Source: UBA2199 sp964628035
GTDB taxonomy: Bacteria > Acidobacteriota > Aminicenantia > UBA2199
Direction of reading: 5' to 3'
Assembly: GCA_964628035.1 (NCBI GenBank)
Contig: CAZVPI010000015.1
Coordinates: 9,473-73,472, forward strand
DNA length: 64,000 bases
Every line of letters begins with the position of its first letter. The first letter of the stretch is position 1. A model generated the notes under the pieces. That model had not been told where the DNA came from. It made no database searches and saw only the letters and a list, made by a program, of their open reading frames with translations. The position numbers were made by a program, and so were the translations under genes. Positions 10,201 through 18,318 of the stretch are shown here, piece by piece.

Positions 10201-10724
10201 GCGTCATGAAGCTGTCCTTGCTGCGTTCGCCGACCTGGCCCGATCCTACGGCCGACCGCGGCCGCCACGAGTTTACCTATTCCCTCTACCCGCACGCCGG
10301 CTCCTGGAGCAAGGGGCAGGTCGTGCGCCGCGGCCAGGAGCTCAACCAGCCGCTCGTGGCCCGCGTCCTTGACCCGCACCAAGGGCCGCTCCCTGCCGTC
10401 CACAGCTTTTTCGCGATCGGCGGCAACGGCGTGATCCTCGACGCGGTCAAGCTGGCCGAGGAGGGCCGGGGGCTGGTGCTCCGGATCTACGAGGCGAACG
10501 GCAACGCGGAAAGGGCGGTCTTGCGCTTCCACCGCCCTCCCCAGACGGCCGTTCTGGCCGACCTGCTGGAAAAGGAGACCGCCCCGCTGCCGCTGAAGGA
10601 GGGCCGCCTGGAGCTGGATTTCCGCCCGTTCGAGATCAAGACCGTGCGGATCGAATTCGCCGGCGGTTCCAATGCCCCGGCCGGCGGCGCACTCGTCCCC
10701 GGGACGGCGCAACGCCCCGAATAG
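7293..10724 (+). CDS. Exported alpha-mannosidase, glycoside hydrolase family 38
   Basis: 1143 residues. ATG 7293 follows GGAGGA by 7 nt and opens a signal peptide (MKTRQRTILAAIVLTPLLTA...). The GH38 core shows the zinc site: HID at His298/Asp300 (motif GNAHIDIAWLW), the nucleophile in WNPDSFGY (Asp410), and HDILPG (His612), equivalent to the H/D/D/H zinc ligands of family members. A long C-terminal beta-domain follows, as in MngB-type enzymes. It should remove alpha-mannosyl groups from glycans or mannosylated solutes. Unlike cytoplasmic E. coli MngB it seems exported, so sugar is probably released outside the inner membrane. It is followed 19 nt later by PTS genes, suggesting uptake of the product. 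Confidence 0.92.
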   Translation: MKTRQRTILAAIVLTPLLTATLAIPCRAATARERIAGLGKAIDTRVLDWELSLDGSRWEPLQPGRTVKAAAFRLRATVRAAEFFAGARVAGAPLRLHARLQGRGLVLANFLLDGRELEQATLHGESGTAVEETRDVLLMEKADQAPHVLEIAVENRGFVPARGESWPERRRGAPAEEGSWFNLQSAELVYANAEKNLAALKEWLDSFQFADILVNPELKRYTFTGKPYDIPDKRRVDAARLARINAALDRAAAALDLGALAAGDWPRARASLRRSLRLAAPVRSYLKEFRIHLVGNAHIDIAWLWRMAETMALAKNTYETVIQNMGEYPELTYAQSQAVTYDWIEKKHPDLFKAIKEKVQAGRWEIVGGMWVEPDCNLIAGESWARQILYGKKYFHEKFGVDVRIGWNPDSFGYNWNMPQLYKLGGIDSFITQKLWWNDTTVFPHFLFNWQGVDGTTILTYMPPLSYASRLQLQEVANGVSKYEATTGLKESLILYGLGDHGGGPNREILDRVRGYGKLSLAPRFVHTTPSPFLQKKRSEKLDLPLWQDELYLEYHQGTFTTQGAIKKNNRRTEALLATTEKLASIAWLLDGSYPGNELEQCWKSALTLQFHDILPGSSITPVIRDALETYKKVRRELMFLQENALARIAAGIDTSWVKGTPLLVFNPLSWERDDAVTVVVQLPPGGARLFDDQGREIPHAHSGGEFVAGGTRRPAEFTFVARNVPALGYRIYDLIAEPAVAGAGRVSGGEIVPGTGRPAAPAFDPVLENAALRVVIDRESGNIRSLFDKRQGREFVAAGEQANKLWVYEDRPEDWDAWNIGYTGRGWELNRADRVQLVEDGPLRTVVRIDKSFLGLTKSREYPSEDFPSSFFTQHVTLYKELDRVDIRTEADWWEDHLSLKACFPVDVEAEKAYYEIPFAAIGRTTRSETLWEKARYEVPALRWADLADEKGGLALLNDGKYGHDIHGGVMKLSLLRSPTWPDPTADRGRHEFTYSLYPHAGSWSKGQVVRRGQELNQPLVARVLDPHQGPLPAVHSFFAIGGNGVILDAVKLAEEGRGLVLRIYEANGNAERAVLRFHRPPQTAVLADLLEKETAPLPLKEGRLELDFRPFEIKTVRIEFAGGSNAPAGGALVPGTAQRPE

Positions 10725-10743
10725 GGGCCGCGGGAGCGACGCC

Positions 10744-11778
10744 ATGAAACGCCACCTGGCCAGCGTCAAGAAGTACCTGCTGTCGGGAGTCTCTTACGCC
10801 ATCCCCTTCGTCGCCTGCGGCGGCATCCTCATCGCCTTGGCCGTCGCCTTCGCCCCCATGGGACCCGGGGGGCCCGATTTCTCCCAGGCGCCCTTTCTGA
10901 AGATGCTGATGGACATCGGCTCCATGGCCTTCTCGCTGCTGGTGCCGGTGCTGGCCGGCTACATCGCCTTCGGCATGGCCGACCGGCCGGGACTGGTGCC
11001 GGGCTTCGTCGGCGGCGCCATCGCCAACCAGGTCGGCGCCGGCTTCCTGGGCGGCCTGGCCGCCGGCCTGCTGGCCGGCCTGGTGGTCATGGCGATCAAG
11101 AAAGTGAGGATCCCCGTCTATTTCCGGCCGGTGATGCCCATCCTGGTCATCCCGGTCGTCGCCTCGCTGGTCGTGGGCTTCGTCATGTACCGCTTCCTGG
11201 GCGCTCCCATCCGCGACCTGATGGCCTCGCTGTCGGCCTGGCTGCAGATGATGGAAACCGGCAACCGCGCGGTGCTGGCGGCGGTGCTCGGCGCCATGAT
11301 CGCCTTCGACATGGGCGGGCCGGTGAACAAGGTGGCCTTCTTCTTCAGTGCCGCCATGATCAAGGAGGGCAACTTCGCCCCCATGGGCGCCTGCGCCGCG
11401 GCCATCTGCGTGCCGCCGCTGGGCATGGGGCTGGCCACGCTGCTGGCGCGGAAGCGCTGGACGCAGCAGGAGCGCGAGGCGGGCTACGCCAGCCTGGCCA
11501 TGGGCATGATCGGCATCACCGAGGGGGCCATCCCCTTCGCCGCCGCCGAGCCCTTGCGCACCATCCCGGTCATCATGCTGGGCTCCATGCTGGCCTCGGT
11601 GGTCGCCATGCTCGGCGGCGTGGGCAACCACGCCCCCCACGGCGGGCCCATCGTGCTGCCGGTCGTCGACAACCGCCTGATGTACGTCGTGGCCATCCTC
11701 GCCGGCACGCTGCTGGTGGCGGCCCTGGCCAACGCCTGGCGGCGCTGGGGCGGATTGTCCCCGGCGCACGGGAGCTGA
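10744..11778 (+). CDS. PTS fructose/mannosylglycerate-family permease component EIIC
   Basis: 344 residues, about ten membrane segments, starting MKRHLASVKKYLLSGVSYA, typical of fructose-family EIIC. The conserved stretch GMIGITEGAIPFAAAEP (the GITEGAIPF motif that lines the sugar site) is present, as is FDMGGPVNKVAF. It forms the membrane channel and sugar-binding part of the transporter. ATG 10744 lies 19 nt after the mannosidase stop. EIIB follows after 11 nt, so the family's usual B and C domains are separate genes here. Confidence 0.93.
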   Translation: MKRHLASVKKYLLSGVSYAIPFVACGGILIALAVAFAPMGPGGPDFSQAPFLKMLMDIGSMAFSLLVPVLAGYIAFGMADRPGLVPGFVGGAIANQVGAGFLGGLAAGLLAGLVVMAIKKVRIPVYFRPVMPILVIPVVASLVVGFVMYRFLGAPIRDLMASLSAWLQMMETGNRAVLAAVLGAMIAFDMGGPVNKVAFFFSAAMIKEGNFAPMGACAAAICVPPLGMGLATLLARKRWTQQEREAGYASLAMGMIGITEGAIPFAAAEPLRTIPVIMLGSMLASVVAMLGGVGNHAPHGGPIVLPVVDNRLMYVVAILAGTLLVAALANAWRRWGGLSPAHGS

Positions 11779-11789
11779 AGGAGGAGCCG

Positions 11790-12089
11790 ATGAAGATCGT
11801 CGCCGTCACCGCCTGCCCCACCGGCATCGCCCATACCTACATGGCCGCCGCCCAGCTGGAGAAGGCGGCCCGCAAGCTCGGGCACGAGATCCGTGTCGAG
11901 ACCCAGGGTTCTATGGGGATCGAGAACCGGCTGGACGCCGCCGCCATCCGCGCCGCCGACGCGGTCATCCTGGCCGCCGACATCGCCGTGCAGGACAGGG
12001 ATCGCTTCGCAGGCAAGAAGGTCGTCGAGGCCGGCGTCCAAGAGGCCATCAAGAGGCCCGAGACCCTGTTCGCCCGGCTGGGCGGATAA
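11790..12089 (+). CDS. PTS fructose-family phosphotransfer component EIIB
   Basis: 99 residues with the phosphocysteine loop VTACPTGIAHTYMAA (Cys9), the signature of fructose-type EIIB. It accepts phosphate from EIIA and passes it to the sugar entering through EIIC. A strong Shine-Dalgarno (AAGGAGGAG) precedes ATG 11790. Bases 11911-11950 of this gene reappear exactly after the assembly gap at 12387-12426, which looks like an assembly error rather than a duplicated domain. Confidence 0.95.
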   Translation: MKIVAVTACPTGIAHTYMAAAQLEKAARKLGHEIRVETQGSMGIENRLDAAAIRAADAVILAADIAVQDRDRFAGKKVVEAGVQEAIKRPETLFARLGG

Positions 12090-12098
12090 GGGAGCGCC

Positions 12099-14677
12099 TT
12101 GACCGCGATCGACTTCGCCTTTCCCCTGGCCGCAGGCCTGCACGCCCGGCCGGCCAGCCTGCTGCGCGACGTCTGCCGGCCTTTCGCCGCCATGGTCGTC
12201 TTCCGCAACCTGAAGCGGCGGCGGAGCGCCGCTGCCGCCAGCGTGCTGGAGCTCGTCGCCAGCGGCACGGCGCAGGGCGATCCCTGCAGGCTGGAGATCC
12301 GCGGCCCCCGGGAGCGGGAGGCCGCCGCGGCGCTGCGCCGTTTCATCGCGTGCGAGCTGCCGCGGGCCGACGACGGNNNNNNNNNNCTATGGGGATCGAG
12401 AACCGGCTGGACGCCGCCGCCATCCGGGCCGACGACGGAGCGCCGCCGCCTCCCCCGGCCGCCGCCGAGCCCTGGCTGCCGCCCGCCCTGCGCAACGACC
12501 CGGGCACGCGTTTCGCCGGCGATGCGCTGGCGGCAGGCATCGGCCGCGGCCGCCTGCTGACCGTCGCCGGGGGACCCCACTGGCCCAAACGCTTCGCCTG
12601 CGGCCGCCGCGACCCGGCCGGGGAGGGGCGTCTTTTCGAGAAGGCACTGGGCAAGGCCGTCGCCGAGCTGGAGCAGCTGGCGCGCCGGGAAGCGGGGCCT
12701 GGGGCCGCCATCCTCAGGGCGCTGGCGGCCATCCTCGTTGACCCCGGGTTCGGCGGCCGCATCGCCGCGCTGATACGCAGGGAGAAGCTCTCCGCCGGCG
12801 CGGCCATCGCCCGCGTCGCCGCCCGCCACGCCGATGTCCTGCGCCGCGCGCCCAGCGCCTACCTGCGCGAGCGCGCCGCGGACCTGCAGGCCGTCGCCTC
12901 CCTGCTGGCCGAGAAGTTGTACGGCCGGGCCCGCCCTGCGTTGCTGGACAAGGGGCGCAGCCCTTTCATCCTGGTTGCCGCGGCGCTGACCCCGTCCGAG
13001 CTCCTGCGCCTGGACCGGCGCCGGCTGCGCGGCCTGGTCCTGGCCGGGGCGGGGGCGACTTCCCACGTGGCCATCCTGGCCCGCTCGCTGGCCTTCCCTG
13101 CCGTCTCGCTGTCCGCGGCGCAGCTGCCGCGCCTGCCGGCCGGACGGGAGGCCATCGTCGACGGCAACCGCGGCCTGCTGGTGGCCTCCCCGGGACCGGC
13201 CTGGCGCAGCGCCGCCGCCCTGGAGGAGGGGCACAGGCGCCGGGTCGAGCAGCGCCGGGCGCGGCTGGCGGCGCTGGCCGGGCGGACGCGCGACGGCGCC
13301 CGCGTCGAGCTGGCGGCCAACATCGGCGACCCGGCCGAGCTGGACGCGGCCTGGCGCCAGGGCGCCGAGGGGATCGGCCTCTTCCGCAGCGAGTTCCTGT
13401 TCCTCGACCGCGGCGCGCCTCCGGGCGAGGAGGAGCAGTTCCAAGCCTACGCCAGGGCGGCGCGTTCGGCCCGCGGCCGGCCGGTGATCCTGCGCACCCT
13501 TGACGTGGGCGGCGACAAGCCGCTGCCCTACCTGCCGCTGGCGCGCGGCGAGAATCCCTTCCTGGGCCGGCGCGCCGTCCGCTTTTACGGGGAGCAGGCG
13601 GAGCTGATCGGCTGCCAGCTGCGCGCCGCCCTGCGCGCCGCCCGTTTCGGTCGCCTGAAGCTGATGGTGCCGATGGTGGTCCACGCCGGCGAAGTGCGCC
13701 TGGTGCGCCGGCTGCTCGGCGAGGCGGCCGACGCGCTGCGCCGGCGCCGGGCCGCCTTCCGGGATGACGTCGAACTGGGGATCATGGTCGAGACGCCGGC
13801 CGCCGCCCTGTCGCTCGACCTGCTGGCCGTGGAGGCCGATTTCTTCAGCGTCGGCAGCAACGACCTGCTGCAGTACGCCGCCGCCGCCGACCGCGGCGAC
13901 CCTTCGCTGTCTCCCCTCATCGACCCGCTCCAACCCGCCTTCCTGCGCCTGCTGCGCCAGGCCGCCAACCAGGCGCGCCGCAGCCGCCGCTGGCTGGGGC
14001 TGTGCGGCGAAATGGCAGGCCGCGTCGAGCTGTTGCCGCTGTTGCTGGCGATCGGTTTCGACGAGCTCAGCATGGCCCCTTTCCGCATCCCGGCCGTGAA
14101 GGAGCGCCTGGCCCAGCTCGATCGCGGCGAGTGCCGCGGCCTCCTCGCCCGCTGCCTGCGCTGCGCCGACGCCGGCGAGGTCGCCGCCCTGCTGGCGGAG
14201 TTCAACTCCCTCTCTCTGGGGCGGCTGCCGGCAGCCGCGCCGGGGCTGGTTCGCCTCGACTCCCCCTGCCGCTCGCCGCTGGCGGCCGTCAAGGAGCTCT
14301 GCCTGCTGCTCGCTGATGAGGGGCGGACAAGCGACGCCTCGGCCCTGGAACAGGCGGTCTGGCGGCGCGAGGAGACCTATTCCACCGACCTCGGGCTCGG
14401 CTTCGCCCTGCCCCACGCCCAGTCGCCGGCGGTGCGGGCGGCCTCGGTCGCCTTCCTGCGCCCCAAGCGGCCGTTCCGCTGGGGCGCCTCGGGGACCGCG
14501 GTGCGGGGCGTGCTGCTGATCGCCGTCCCCGAGCGCGGCGACGGCCAGGAGCACCTGCAGTTGATCGCCCGCCTGTCGCGCCGGCTGATCGACGAGGAGT
14601 TCCGCGAGGCGCTGCTCGGGGCGACCAGCGTTGCCACCGCCCTCGCCGTCCTGCGCTCCGGCCTCGATTCCGACTGA
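12099..14677 (+). CDS. PTS multiphosphoryl transfer protein HPr-EI-EIIA (fusion; frame broken by an assembly artefact)
   Basis: TTG 12099 (AAGGGAG upstream) starts HPr, with active His15 in GLHARPAS. The frame is then disrupted by 10 N plus a 40-bp copy of the EIIB gene. Identical 14-bp stretches at 12363-12376 and 12425-12438 bracket it; removing the 62 nt between copies joins the HPr frame to the EI frame and gives one 838-residue protein. EI motifs follow: GAGATSHVAILAR (phospho-His ~302), LRTLDVGGDK, GIMVETPAAALSLDL, LCGEMAGR. The C-terminus is a fructose-type EIIA with ALPHAQ (His ~752). The order HPr-EI-EIIA is uncommon; FruB-like proteins usually start with EIIA. With EIIB and EIIC it would be a self-sufficient PTS. 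Confidence 0.85.
12377..12386. other. Assembly gap (10 N)
   Basis: Ten unknown bases inside the HPr-EI-EIIA gene. The N count is probably a placeholder rather than a measured gap. Confidence 0.99.
12387..12426. repeat. 40-bp exact copy of part of the EIIB gene next to the gap (probable misassembly)
   Basis: 12387-12426 is identical to 11911-11950 in the EIIB gene. It is followed by a second copy of the 14-bp sequence that precedes the gap (12425-12438 versus 12363-12376). The simplest reading is a scaffolding error at overlapping contig ends. Confidence 0.85.
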
Positions 14678-14701
14678 CTTCCAACCCGGGAACCCGGACC
14701 C

Positions 14702-15768
14702 GGGGACGGTCTTTGTATTTTTGGAAATTTTCCCCCTCTGATAGATGCCCTGGCGGAGTCTATCTCCCGCCCTCACACACAACGCCGAGTACTATTTCTC
14801 ACCGCATTCACGTAGATGCTGCCTAGAGAAGAAAAAGCAAGCCCATGAAATAGTTCAATCTCCTTGATCTCGCGATAGGTCAATCCGGCAAGGTCTTTCA
14901 ACAACCTCAAAAGTTCTGCCCGCTGGCGTCTTCCTTGGTGGCTGGATAAATCAATTTCCTCGACCGGCTTGCCGATTTTGCGTTCATACTCCCAAATGAC
15001 CTTCTTGACTGGTTCAAAATACTTGTCTTCTTCCCGGCCGCTTCTGGGCAATCCGGGCTCACGCCGGCGATCATAACGGCACTCGGCCTCTTTTGCGAAC
15101 TCCTCCCCCCCCAAAATGGCGCCGAAGCGGTTCTTGACCTCATGCAGTTTTGCATCCCTGCTTGCACACAGGGCGGATAAATAAGCACGTTTTTTTACGA
15201 ATATGCCTTGGATCAGGTCACAGTCAAGCCATTGCAATCCCTTTTTATTGAAATATTCATTGGCGCTGCTCCATTTGTACTCCACCGCTGCGGAAACGAG
15301 TCCGGCACGGACCGGATTGTTGAGAACATACAAAATTGCCTTGAGCAGGTAAGAATCCCCTTGAATGACGGTCGATTTGAAACGGTCCTGGAAGACATAT
15401 CCCCTTCCTCCATTCAGGCAGCGATAAAAGGATGCAAAGCTGGAATGCACCGTTTTCATGAACCTCGACAATTGCCCGCTTGCGTTCTGCACGACCAAAT
15501 GAAAATGATTTTCCATGAGGCAGTAGGCATAAACTGGAATGCCATAGTTTTTACTCGCCTTCCCGATCAAAGCCAAGTATTTACTTTTCAGACCGTCTGT
15601 GCGGAAGATTGCTTCTCCGCCATGTCCGCGATTCATCATGTGGTGGAAGGCTCCAGGCCATGTCAAGCGCGCATGTCTCATGAAGGCAACATAACACGAA
15701 ACGGGAACTCCTTATAGCCGATCGATCTTTCTGCAAAATAAATTTCCAAATTTCCAAAGTCCGTCCCC
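14702..15768. mobile_element. RAYT-type transposon unit with imperfect terminal inverted repeats
   Basis: The left end 14702-14729 (GGGGACGGTCTTTG...) and right end 15741-15768 (...CAAAGTCCGTCCCC) are inverted and match over about 23 of 28 positions, sharing AATTTCCAAA and CCGTCCCC. They enclose a transposase gene that is visibly less GC-rich than its surroundings. The unit sits between the PTS operon and the his operon, near the 3' ends of both. REP-like GGGGACGG motifs next to a Y1 transposase are what RAYT systems show. Confidence 0.65.
14773..15681 (-). CDS. REP-associated tyrosine transposase (RAYT, Y1/IS200-like)
   Basis: 302 residues. The N-terminal Y1 transposase domain begins with the GAFHHMMNRGHGG motif and carries the HUH signature in MENHFHLVVQ (residues ~57-66); conserved Y1/RAYT elements YVFQDRFKS and YVLNNPVRAGL follow. 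The C-terminal ~80 residues (LAGLTYREIKEIE) look like the DnaA-type helix-turn-helix often found in RAYTs. These enzymes nick single-stranded REP hairpins. Codon use is less GC-biased than neighbouring genes, consistent with horizontal origin. The frame is intact, so it may be active. Candidate cognate motifs flank it on both sides. Confidence 0.9.
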   Translation of the reverse strand: MRHARLTWPGAFHHMMNRGHGGEAIFRTDGLKSKYLALIGKASKNYGIPVYAYCLMENHFHLVVQNASGQLSRFMKTVHSSFASFYRCLNGGRGYVFQDRFKSTVIQGDSYLLKAILYVLNNPVRAGLVSAAVEYKWSSANEYFNKKGLQWLDCDLIQGIFVKKRAYLSALCASRDAKLHEVKNRFGAILGGEEFAKEAECRYDRRREPGLPRSGREEDKYFEPVKKVIWEYERKIGKPVEEIDLSSHQGRRQRAELLRLLKDLAGLTYREIKEIELFHGLAFSSLGSIYVNAVRNSTRRCV

Positions 15769-15795
15769 AAGTGGCCAAAGTCCGTCCCCAAGTGG
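15754..15795. repeat. Two tandem perfect copies of a 21-bp unit containing GTCCGTCCCC
   Basis: 15754-15774 and 15775-15795 are identical (core AAAGTCCGTCCCCAAGTGG). The unit overlaps the right end of the RAYT element and stops 10 bp before the hisD stop codon. It resembles a duplicated RAYT target/REP sequence. Confidence 0.9.
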
Positions 15796-15805
15796 CAAGT
15801 GGGGA

Positions 15806-17077
15806 TCAGGCGCCGGAGAGGCGGAGGGCCAGGGAGAGGTCATGGCCGGCGAGCCCTTCGGCCTGGGCCAGCGTGCGCGCCGTTGGCGCGATGCGCCGTA
15901 GCCCCCCCCGGTCGATCCGCAGGGTGGTGGCGAAGCGCAGAAAATCGCGAACCGAGAGGCCGCCGCTGAAGCGGGCCGCCCCGGCCGTCGGCAGCACGTG
16001 GTTCAGGCCGCTGCTGTAGTCGCCCAGCGCCTCGGCGGCCAACGGGCCCACGAAAAGGGAGCCGAAAGCGCGGCAGCGCGCTGCCCAGCGCTCCGGCTCG
16101 GCCACCTGCAGTTCCAGGTGCTCGGGCGCCAGCCGGTTCAGGAAGGCGACCGCCCGCTCCAGGCTGGGAGCCAGCAGGATCATGCCGTTGGCCTCCAGGC
16201 TGCGCCGCGCCGTCCCGGCCGTCGTAAGCGCCGGCAATTGCCGGCGCAACGACGCCGCGACGGCCAGGGCCAGCCTCCTGGAGGTCGTCACCAGCAGCGG
16301 CACGGCCAGCGGATCGTGCTCGGCCTGGGCCAGCAGGTCAGCGGCGACCCATTCGGGCCGGGCCGAGGCGTCGGCCAAAATGGCGATCTCGCTGGGCCCG
16401 GCGGGCAGGTCGATCCCCACACGGCCAAAGACCAGCTGCTTGGCCAGGGTGACATAGAGATTGCCCGGACCCACGATCTTGTCGACCCGGGGCACGCCGC
16501 CGGCGCCATAGGCCATGGCGGCCACGGCCTGGGCCCCTCCCAGGGCGTACACCTCGTCCAGGCCCAGGATCCCGGCCGCGGCCAGCACGGCCGGCGCCGC
16601 GCGGCCGTCGCCCCCCGGGGGCGAGCAGACGACGATGCGCGAGACGCCGGCGATCCGGGCCGGAACGGCGGCCATCAGCAACGAGGAGACCAAGGGGTGG
16701 CGGCCGCCGGGAACGTAGATCCCCACCCGATCGATGGGCAGCAGCCGCTGGCCGGCCCTCACCCCGGGAACGACCTCCAGACTGAACCCGCGGCAGTCGG
16801 CCATCTGCCTGCGGGCGAAGCGCTCGAGGTTGGCGGCCGCCGCGGCGATGGCTTCACGGAGACCGGGCGGGCAGGAGGCCCGGGCCGCGGCGAGCTCGCG
16901 GCGGGTCGCGCGCAGGCGCCGCGGCGCGCAGCCGTCGAAGCGCAGGCTGAAGCGGCGCAGGGCGGCGCCGCCCTCGGCCTGCACGGCGTCGACGATCGCC
17001 GCAACCGCCCGGCGCGCCGCCCCGAGATCGGCGGCTGCCCGCGGCGGCCGGTAGGATGCGAGCGGCAGGATCCTCAT
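15806..17077 (-). CDS. hisD: Histidinol dehydrogenase
   Basis: 423 residues, the last gene of the his operon. It oxidises histidinol to histidine in two NAD-dependent steps. Family motifs are clear: VGIYVPGGRHPLVSS, KIVGPGNLYVT, DLPAGPSEI, the catalytic QAEHDP (Glu/His pair) and GDYSSGLNHVLPT (zinc/substrate region). ATG 17077 (MRILPLASYR) overlaps the upstream stop as ATGA (17074-17077), so translation is coupled. An upstream extension of the frame to 17179 lacks family similarity and is rejected. Its 3' end abuts tandem repeats of the RAYT element. Confidence 0.96.
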   Translation of the reverse strand: MRILPLASYRPPRAAADLGAARRAVAAIVDAVQAEGGAALRRFSLRFDGCAPRRLRATRRELAAARASCPPGLREAIAAAAANLERFARRQMADCRGFSLEVVPGVRAGQRLLPIDRVGIYVPGGRHPLVSSLLMAAVPARIAGVSRIVVCSPPGGDGRAAPAVLAAAGILGLDEVYALGGAQAVAAMAYGAGGVPRVDKIVGPGNLYVTLAKQLVFGRVGIDLPAGPSEIAILADASARPEWVAADLLAQAEHDPLAVPLLVTTSRRLALAVAASLRRQLPALTTAGTARRSLEANGMILLAPSLERAVAFLNRLAPEHLELQVAEPERWAARCRAFGSLFVGPLAAEALGDYSSGLNHVLPTAGAARFSGGLSVRDFLRFATTLRIDRGGLRRIAPTARTLAQAEGLAGHDLSLALRLSGA

Positions 17078-18318
17078 GCCCGCCTCCGGCGGCGCAGCTC
17101 CCGCAGCACCGCCTCGGGACCGATGCCGCGGCGCGCCAGCACCACGGTCAGGAAATACATCAGGTCGGCGGCCTCCCACACCAAGTCATCGCGGCTTCGC
17201 GCCAACGCCAGTTCCCCGGCCTCCTCGATCAGCTTCTGCCTGGCGCCCGTGGCGTTGAGCGAGCGGGTGTAGGAGCCGCGGCCGCCGCGGCGCAGGCGCT
17301 CGTTGACCACGGCGAACAGGTCCTGCCAGGCGAAGCGCTCCTCGCCGAAGCAGGAGGTGCGGCCTTCGTGGCAGGCCGCGCCCCGCTGGCGCACCGTGGC
17401 CAGCAGGGCGTCGGCGTCGCAGTCGGCGCGCAGGCGCACGAGCTCCTGGACATGGCCCGAGGTGTCGCCCTTGCGCCACAGGGCCCGCCGCGAGCGCGAA
17501 TAGTAGCTCATGCGCCCCTCGTGCAGGGTGCGCCGCAGCGACTCGCGGCTGCTGTAGGCCAGCATCAGCACGCGGCCGGCCTCGTCCTGGACCACGGTCG
17601 GCAGCAGCCCCTTGTTCCAGTCGAGCGAGGCGGCGAAGGCGTCCTCCAGTTTCAGGCGTCCGGCGTAGAGGGCCATGCCCAGCTGCACGTCGGCGCCGAG
17701 CGCCGACAGCCGCTCCACCTGGCGCAGGGACGCGACGCCGCCGGCCACGGTCAGCCGCCTGCTTGTCGCCCGCCGCAGCCGTTTCACCTGCTGCAGGTCG
17801 ATGCCGCGCAGGCTTCCTTCCCGCTCCACGCAGGTGCAGAGGAACTCGCCGCAATAAGGCTCCAGTTCCCGCAGCGCTTCCAGCGCGCCCAGCCCCGCGG
17901 CCCGGCGCCAGCCGTCGACGACGACCCTGCCGTTGACGGCGTCGACGGCCAGGATGAGCCGCTCGCGGCCGACGGCAACGGCCAGTTCCTGCAGGAAAGG
18001 GCGGTCGACGCCGTTGCCGCGGAAGGCGGCCGAGCCGACGATCACCTTGGCGGCGCCGAGCTCCAGCCAGCGCCGGGCCGTCTCCGGCGAGCGCACCCCG
18101 CCGCCCACGCGGCAGCGCGCCAGGGGCAGCAGCCGTTCCGCCAGGGCGCGGTTGTCGCCCCGGCCCATGGCGGCGTCCAGGTCGATGAGCGCCACCTCGG
18201 CCAGGCGGTCGAACCCGGCGGCCAGCGCGGCCGGGTCGTCGCGCTCGAGCATTTTCCTCATTCCGCGGCGCAGCTGCACCGCCTTTCCCGCCTGCAGATC
18301 GATGGATGCGATGATCAT
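17074..18318 (-). CDS. Trifunctional HisA-HisI-HisE fusion
   Basis: 414 residues, three histidine enzymes in one frame. Residues ~1-236: HisA (ProFAR isomerase), a TIM barrel starting MIIASIDLQAGKAVQL with catalytic Asp7 and AVDAVNG. Residues ~237-335: HisI (phosphoribosyl-AMP cyclohydrolase) with GLLPTVVQD, VLMLAYSS, GRMSYYSRSR, KGDTSGH and the zinc-type GAACHEG. Residues ~336-414: HisE (phosphoribosyl-ATP pyrophosphohydrolase) with GARQKLIEEAGEL and EAADLMYFLTVVL. HisIE fusions are widespread; a HisA-HisI-HisE fusion I do not recall. The joined domains do steps 2, 3 and 4. Its start overlaps the hisF stop by ATGA (18315-18318). Confidence 0.93.
   Translation of the reverse strand: MIIASIDLQAGKAVQLRRGMRKMLERDDPAALAAGFDRLAEVALIDLDAAMGRGDNRALAERLLPLARCRVGGGVRSPETARRWLELGAAKVIVGSAAFRGNGVDRPFLQELAVAVGRERLILAVDAVNGRVVVDGWRRAAGLGALEALRELEPYCGEFLCTCVEREGSLRGIDLQQVKRLRRATSRRLTVAGGVASLRQVERLSALGADVQLGMALYAGRLKLEDAFAASLDWNKGLLPTVVQDEAGRVLMLAYSSRESLRRTLHEGRMSYYSRSRRALWRKGDTSGHVQELVRLRADCDADALLATVRQRGAACHEGRTSCFGEERFAWQDLFAVVNERLRRGGRGSYTRSLNATGARQKLIEEAGELALARSRDDLVWEAADLMYFLTVVLARRGIGPEAVLRELRRRRRA

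Noticed and set aside
12350..12410. Separate EI gene starting at ATG 12350
   Set aside because: That start lies inside the HPr coding region and crosses the N-gap and the EIIB copy; the 14-bp duplication shows the true frame continues from HPr.
14678..14735. Intrinsic terminator after the PTS operon
   Set aside because: The CCCGGG-rich hairpin and following T-rich stretch coincide with the RAYT element end; the T-run is interrupted and not directly after the stem.
11837..14782. Long minus-strand open frame (~980 codons) opposite the PTS genes, and similar antisense frames at 7194-9128, 41124-43274 and 59239-62106
   Set aside because: They are mirror frames of GC-rich genes with no family motifs, biased composition and no start signals; the plus-strand genes have clear catalytic motifs.
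15754..15795. CRISPR repeat pair
   Set aside because: Two adjacent identical 21-mers without spacer; linked instead to the RAYT element.
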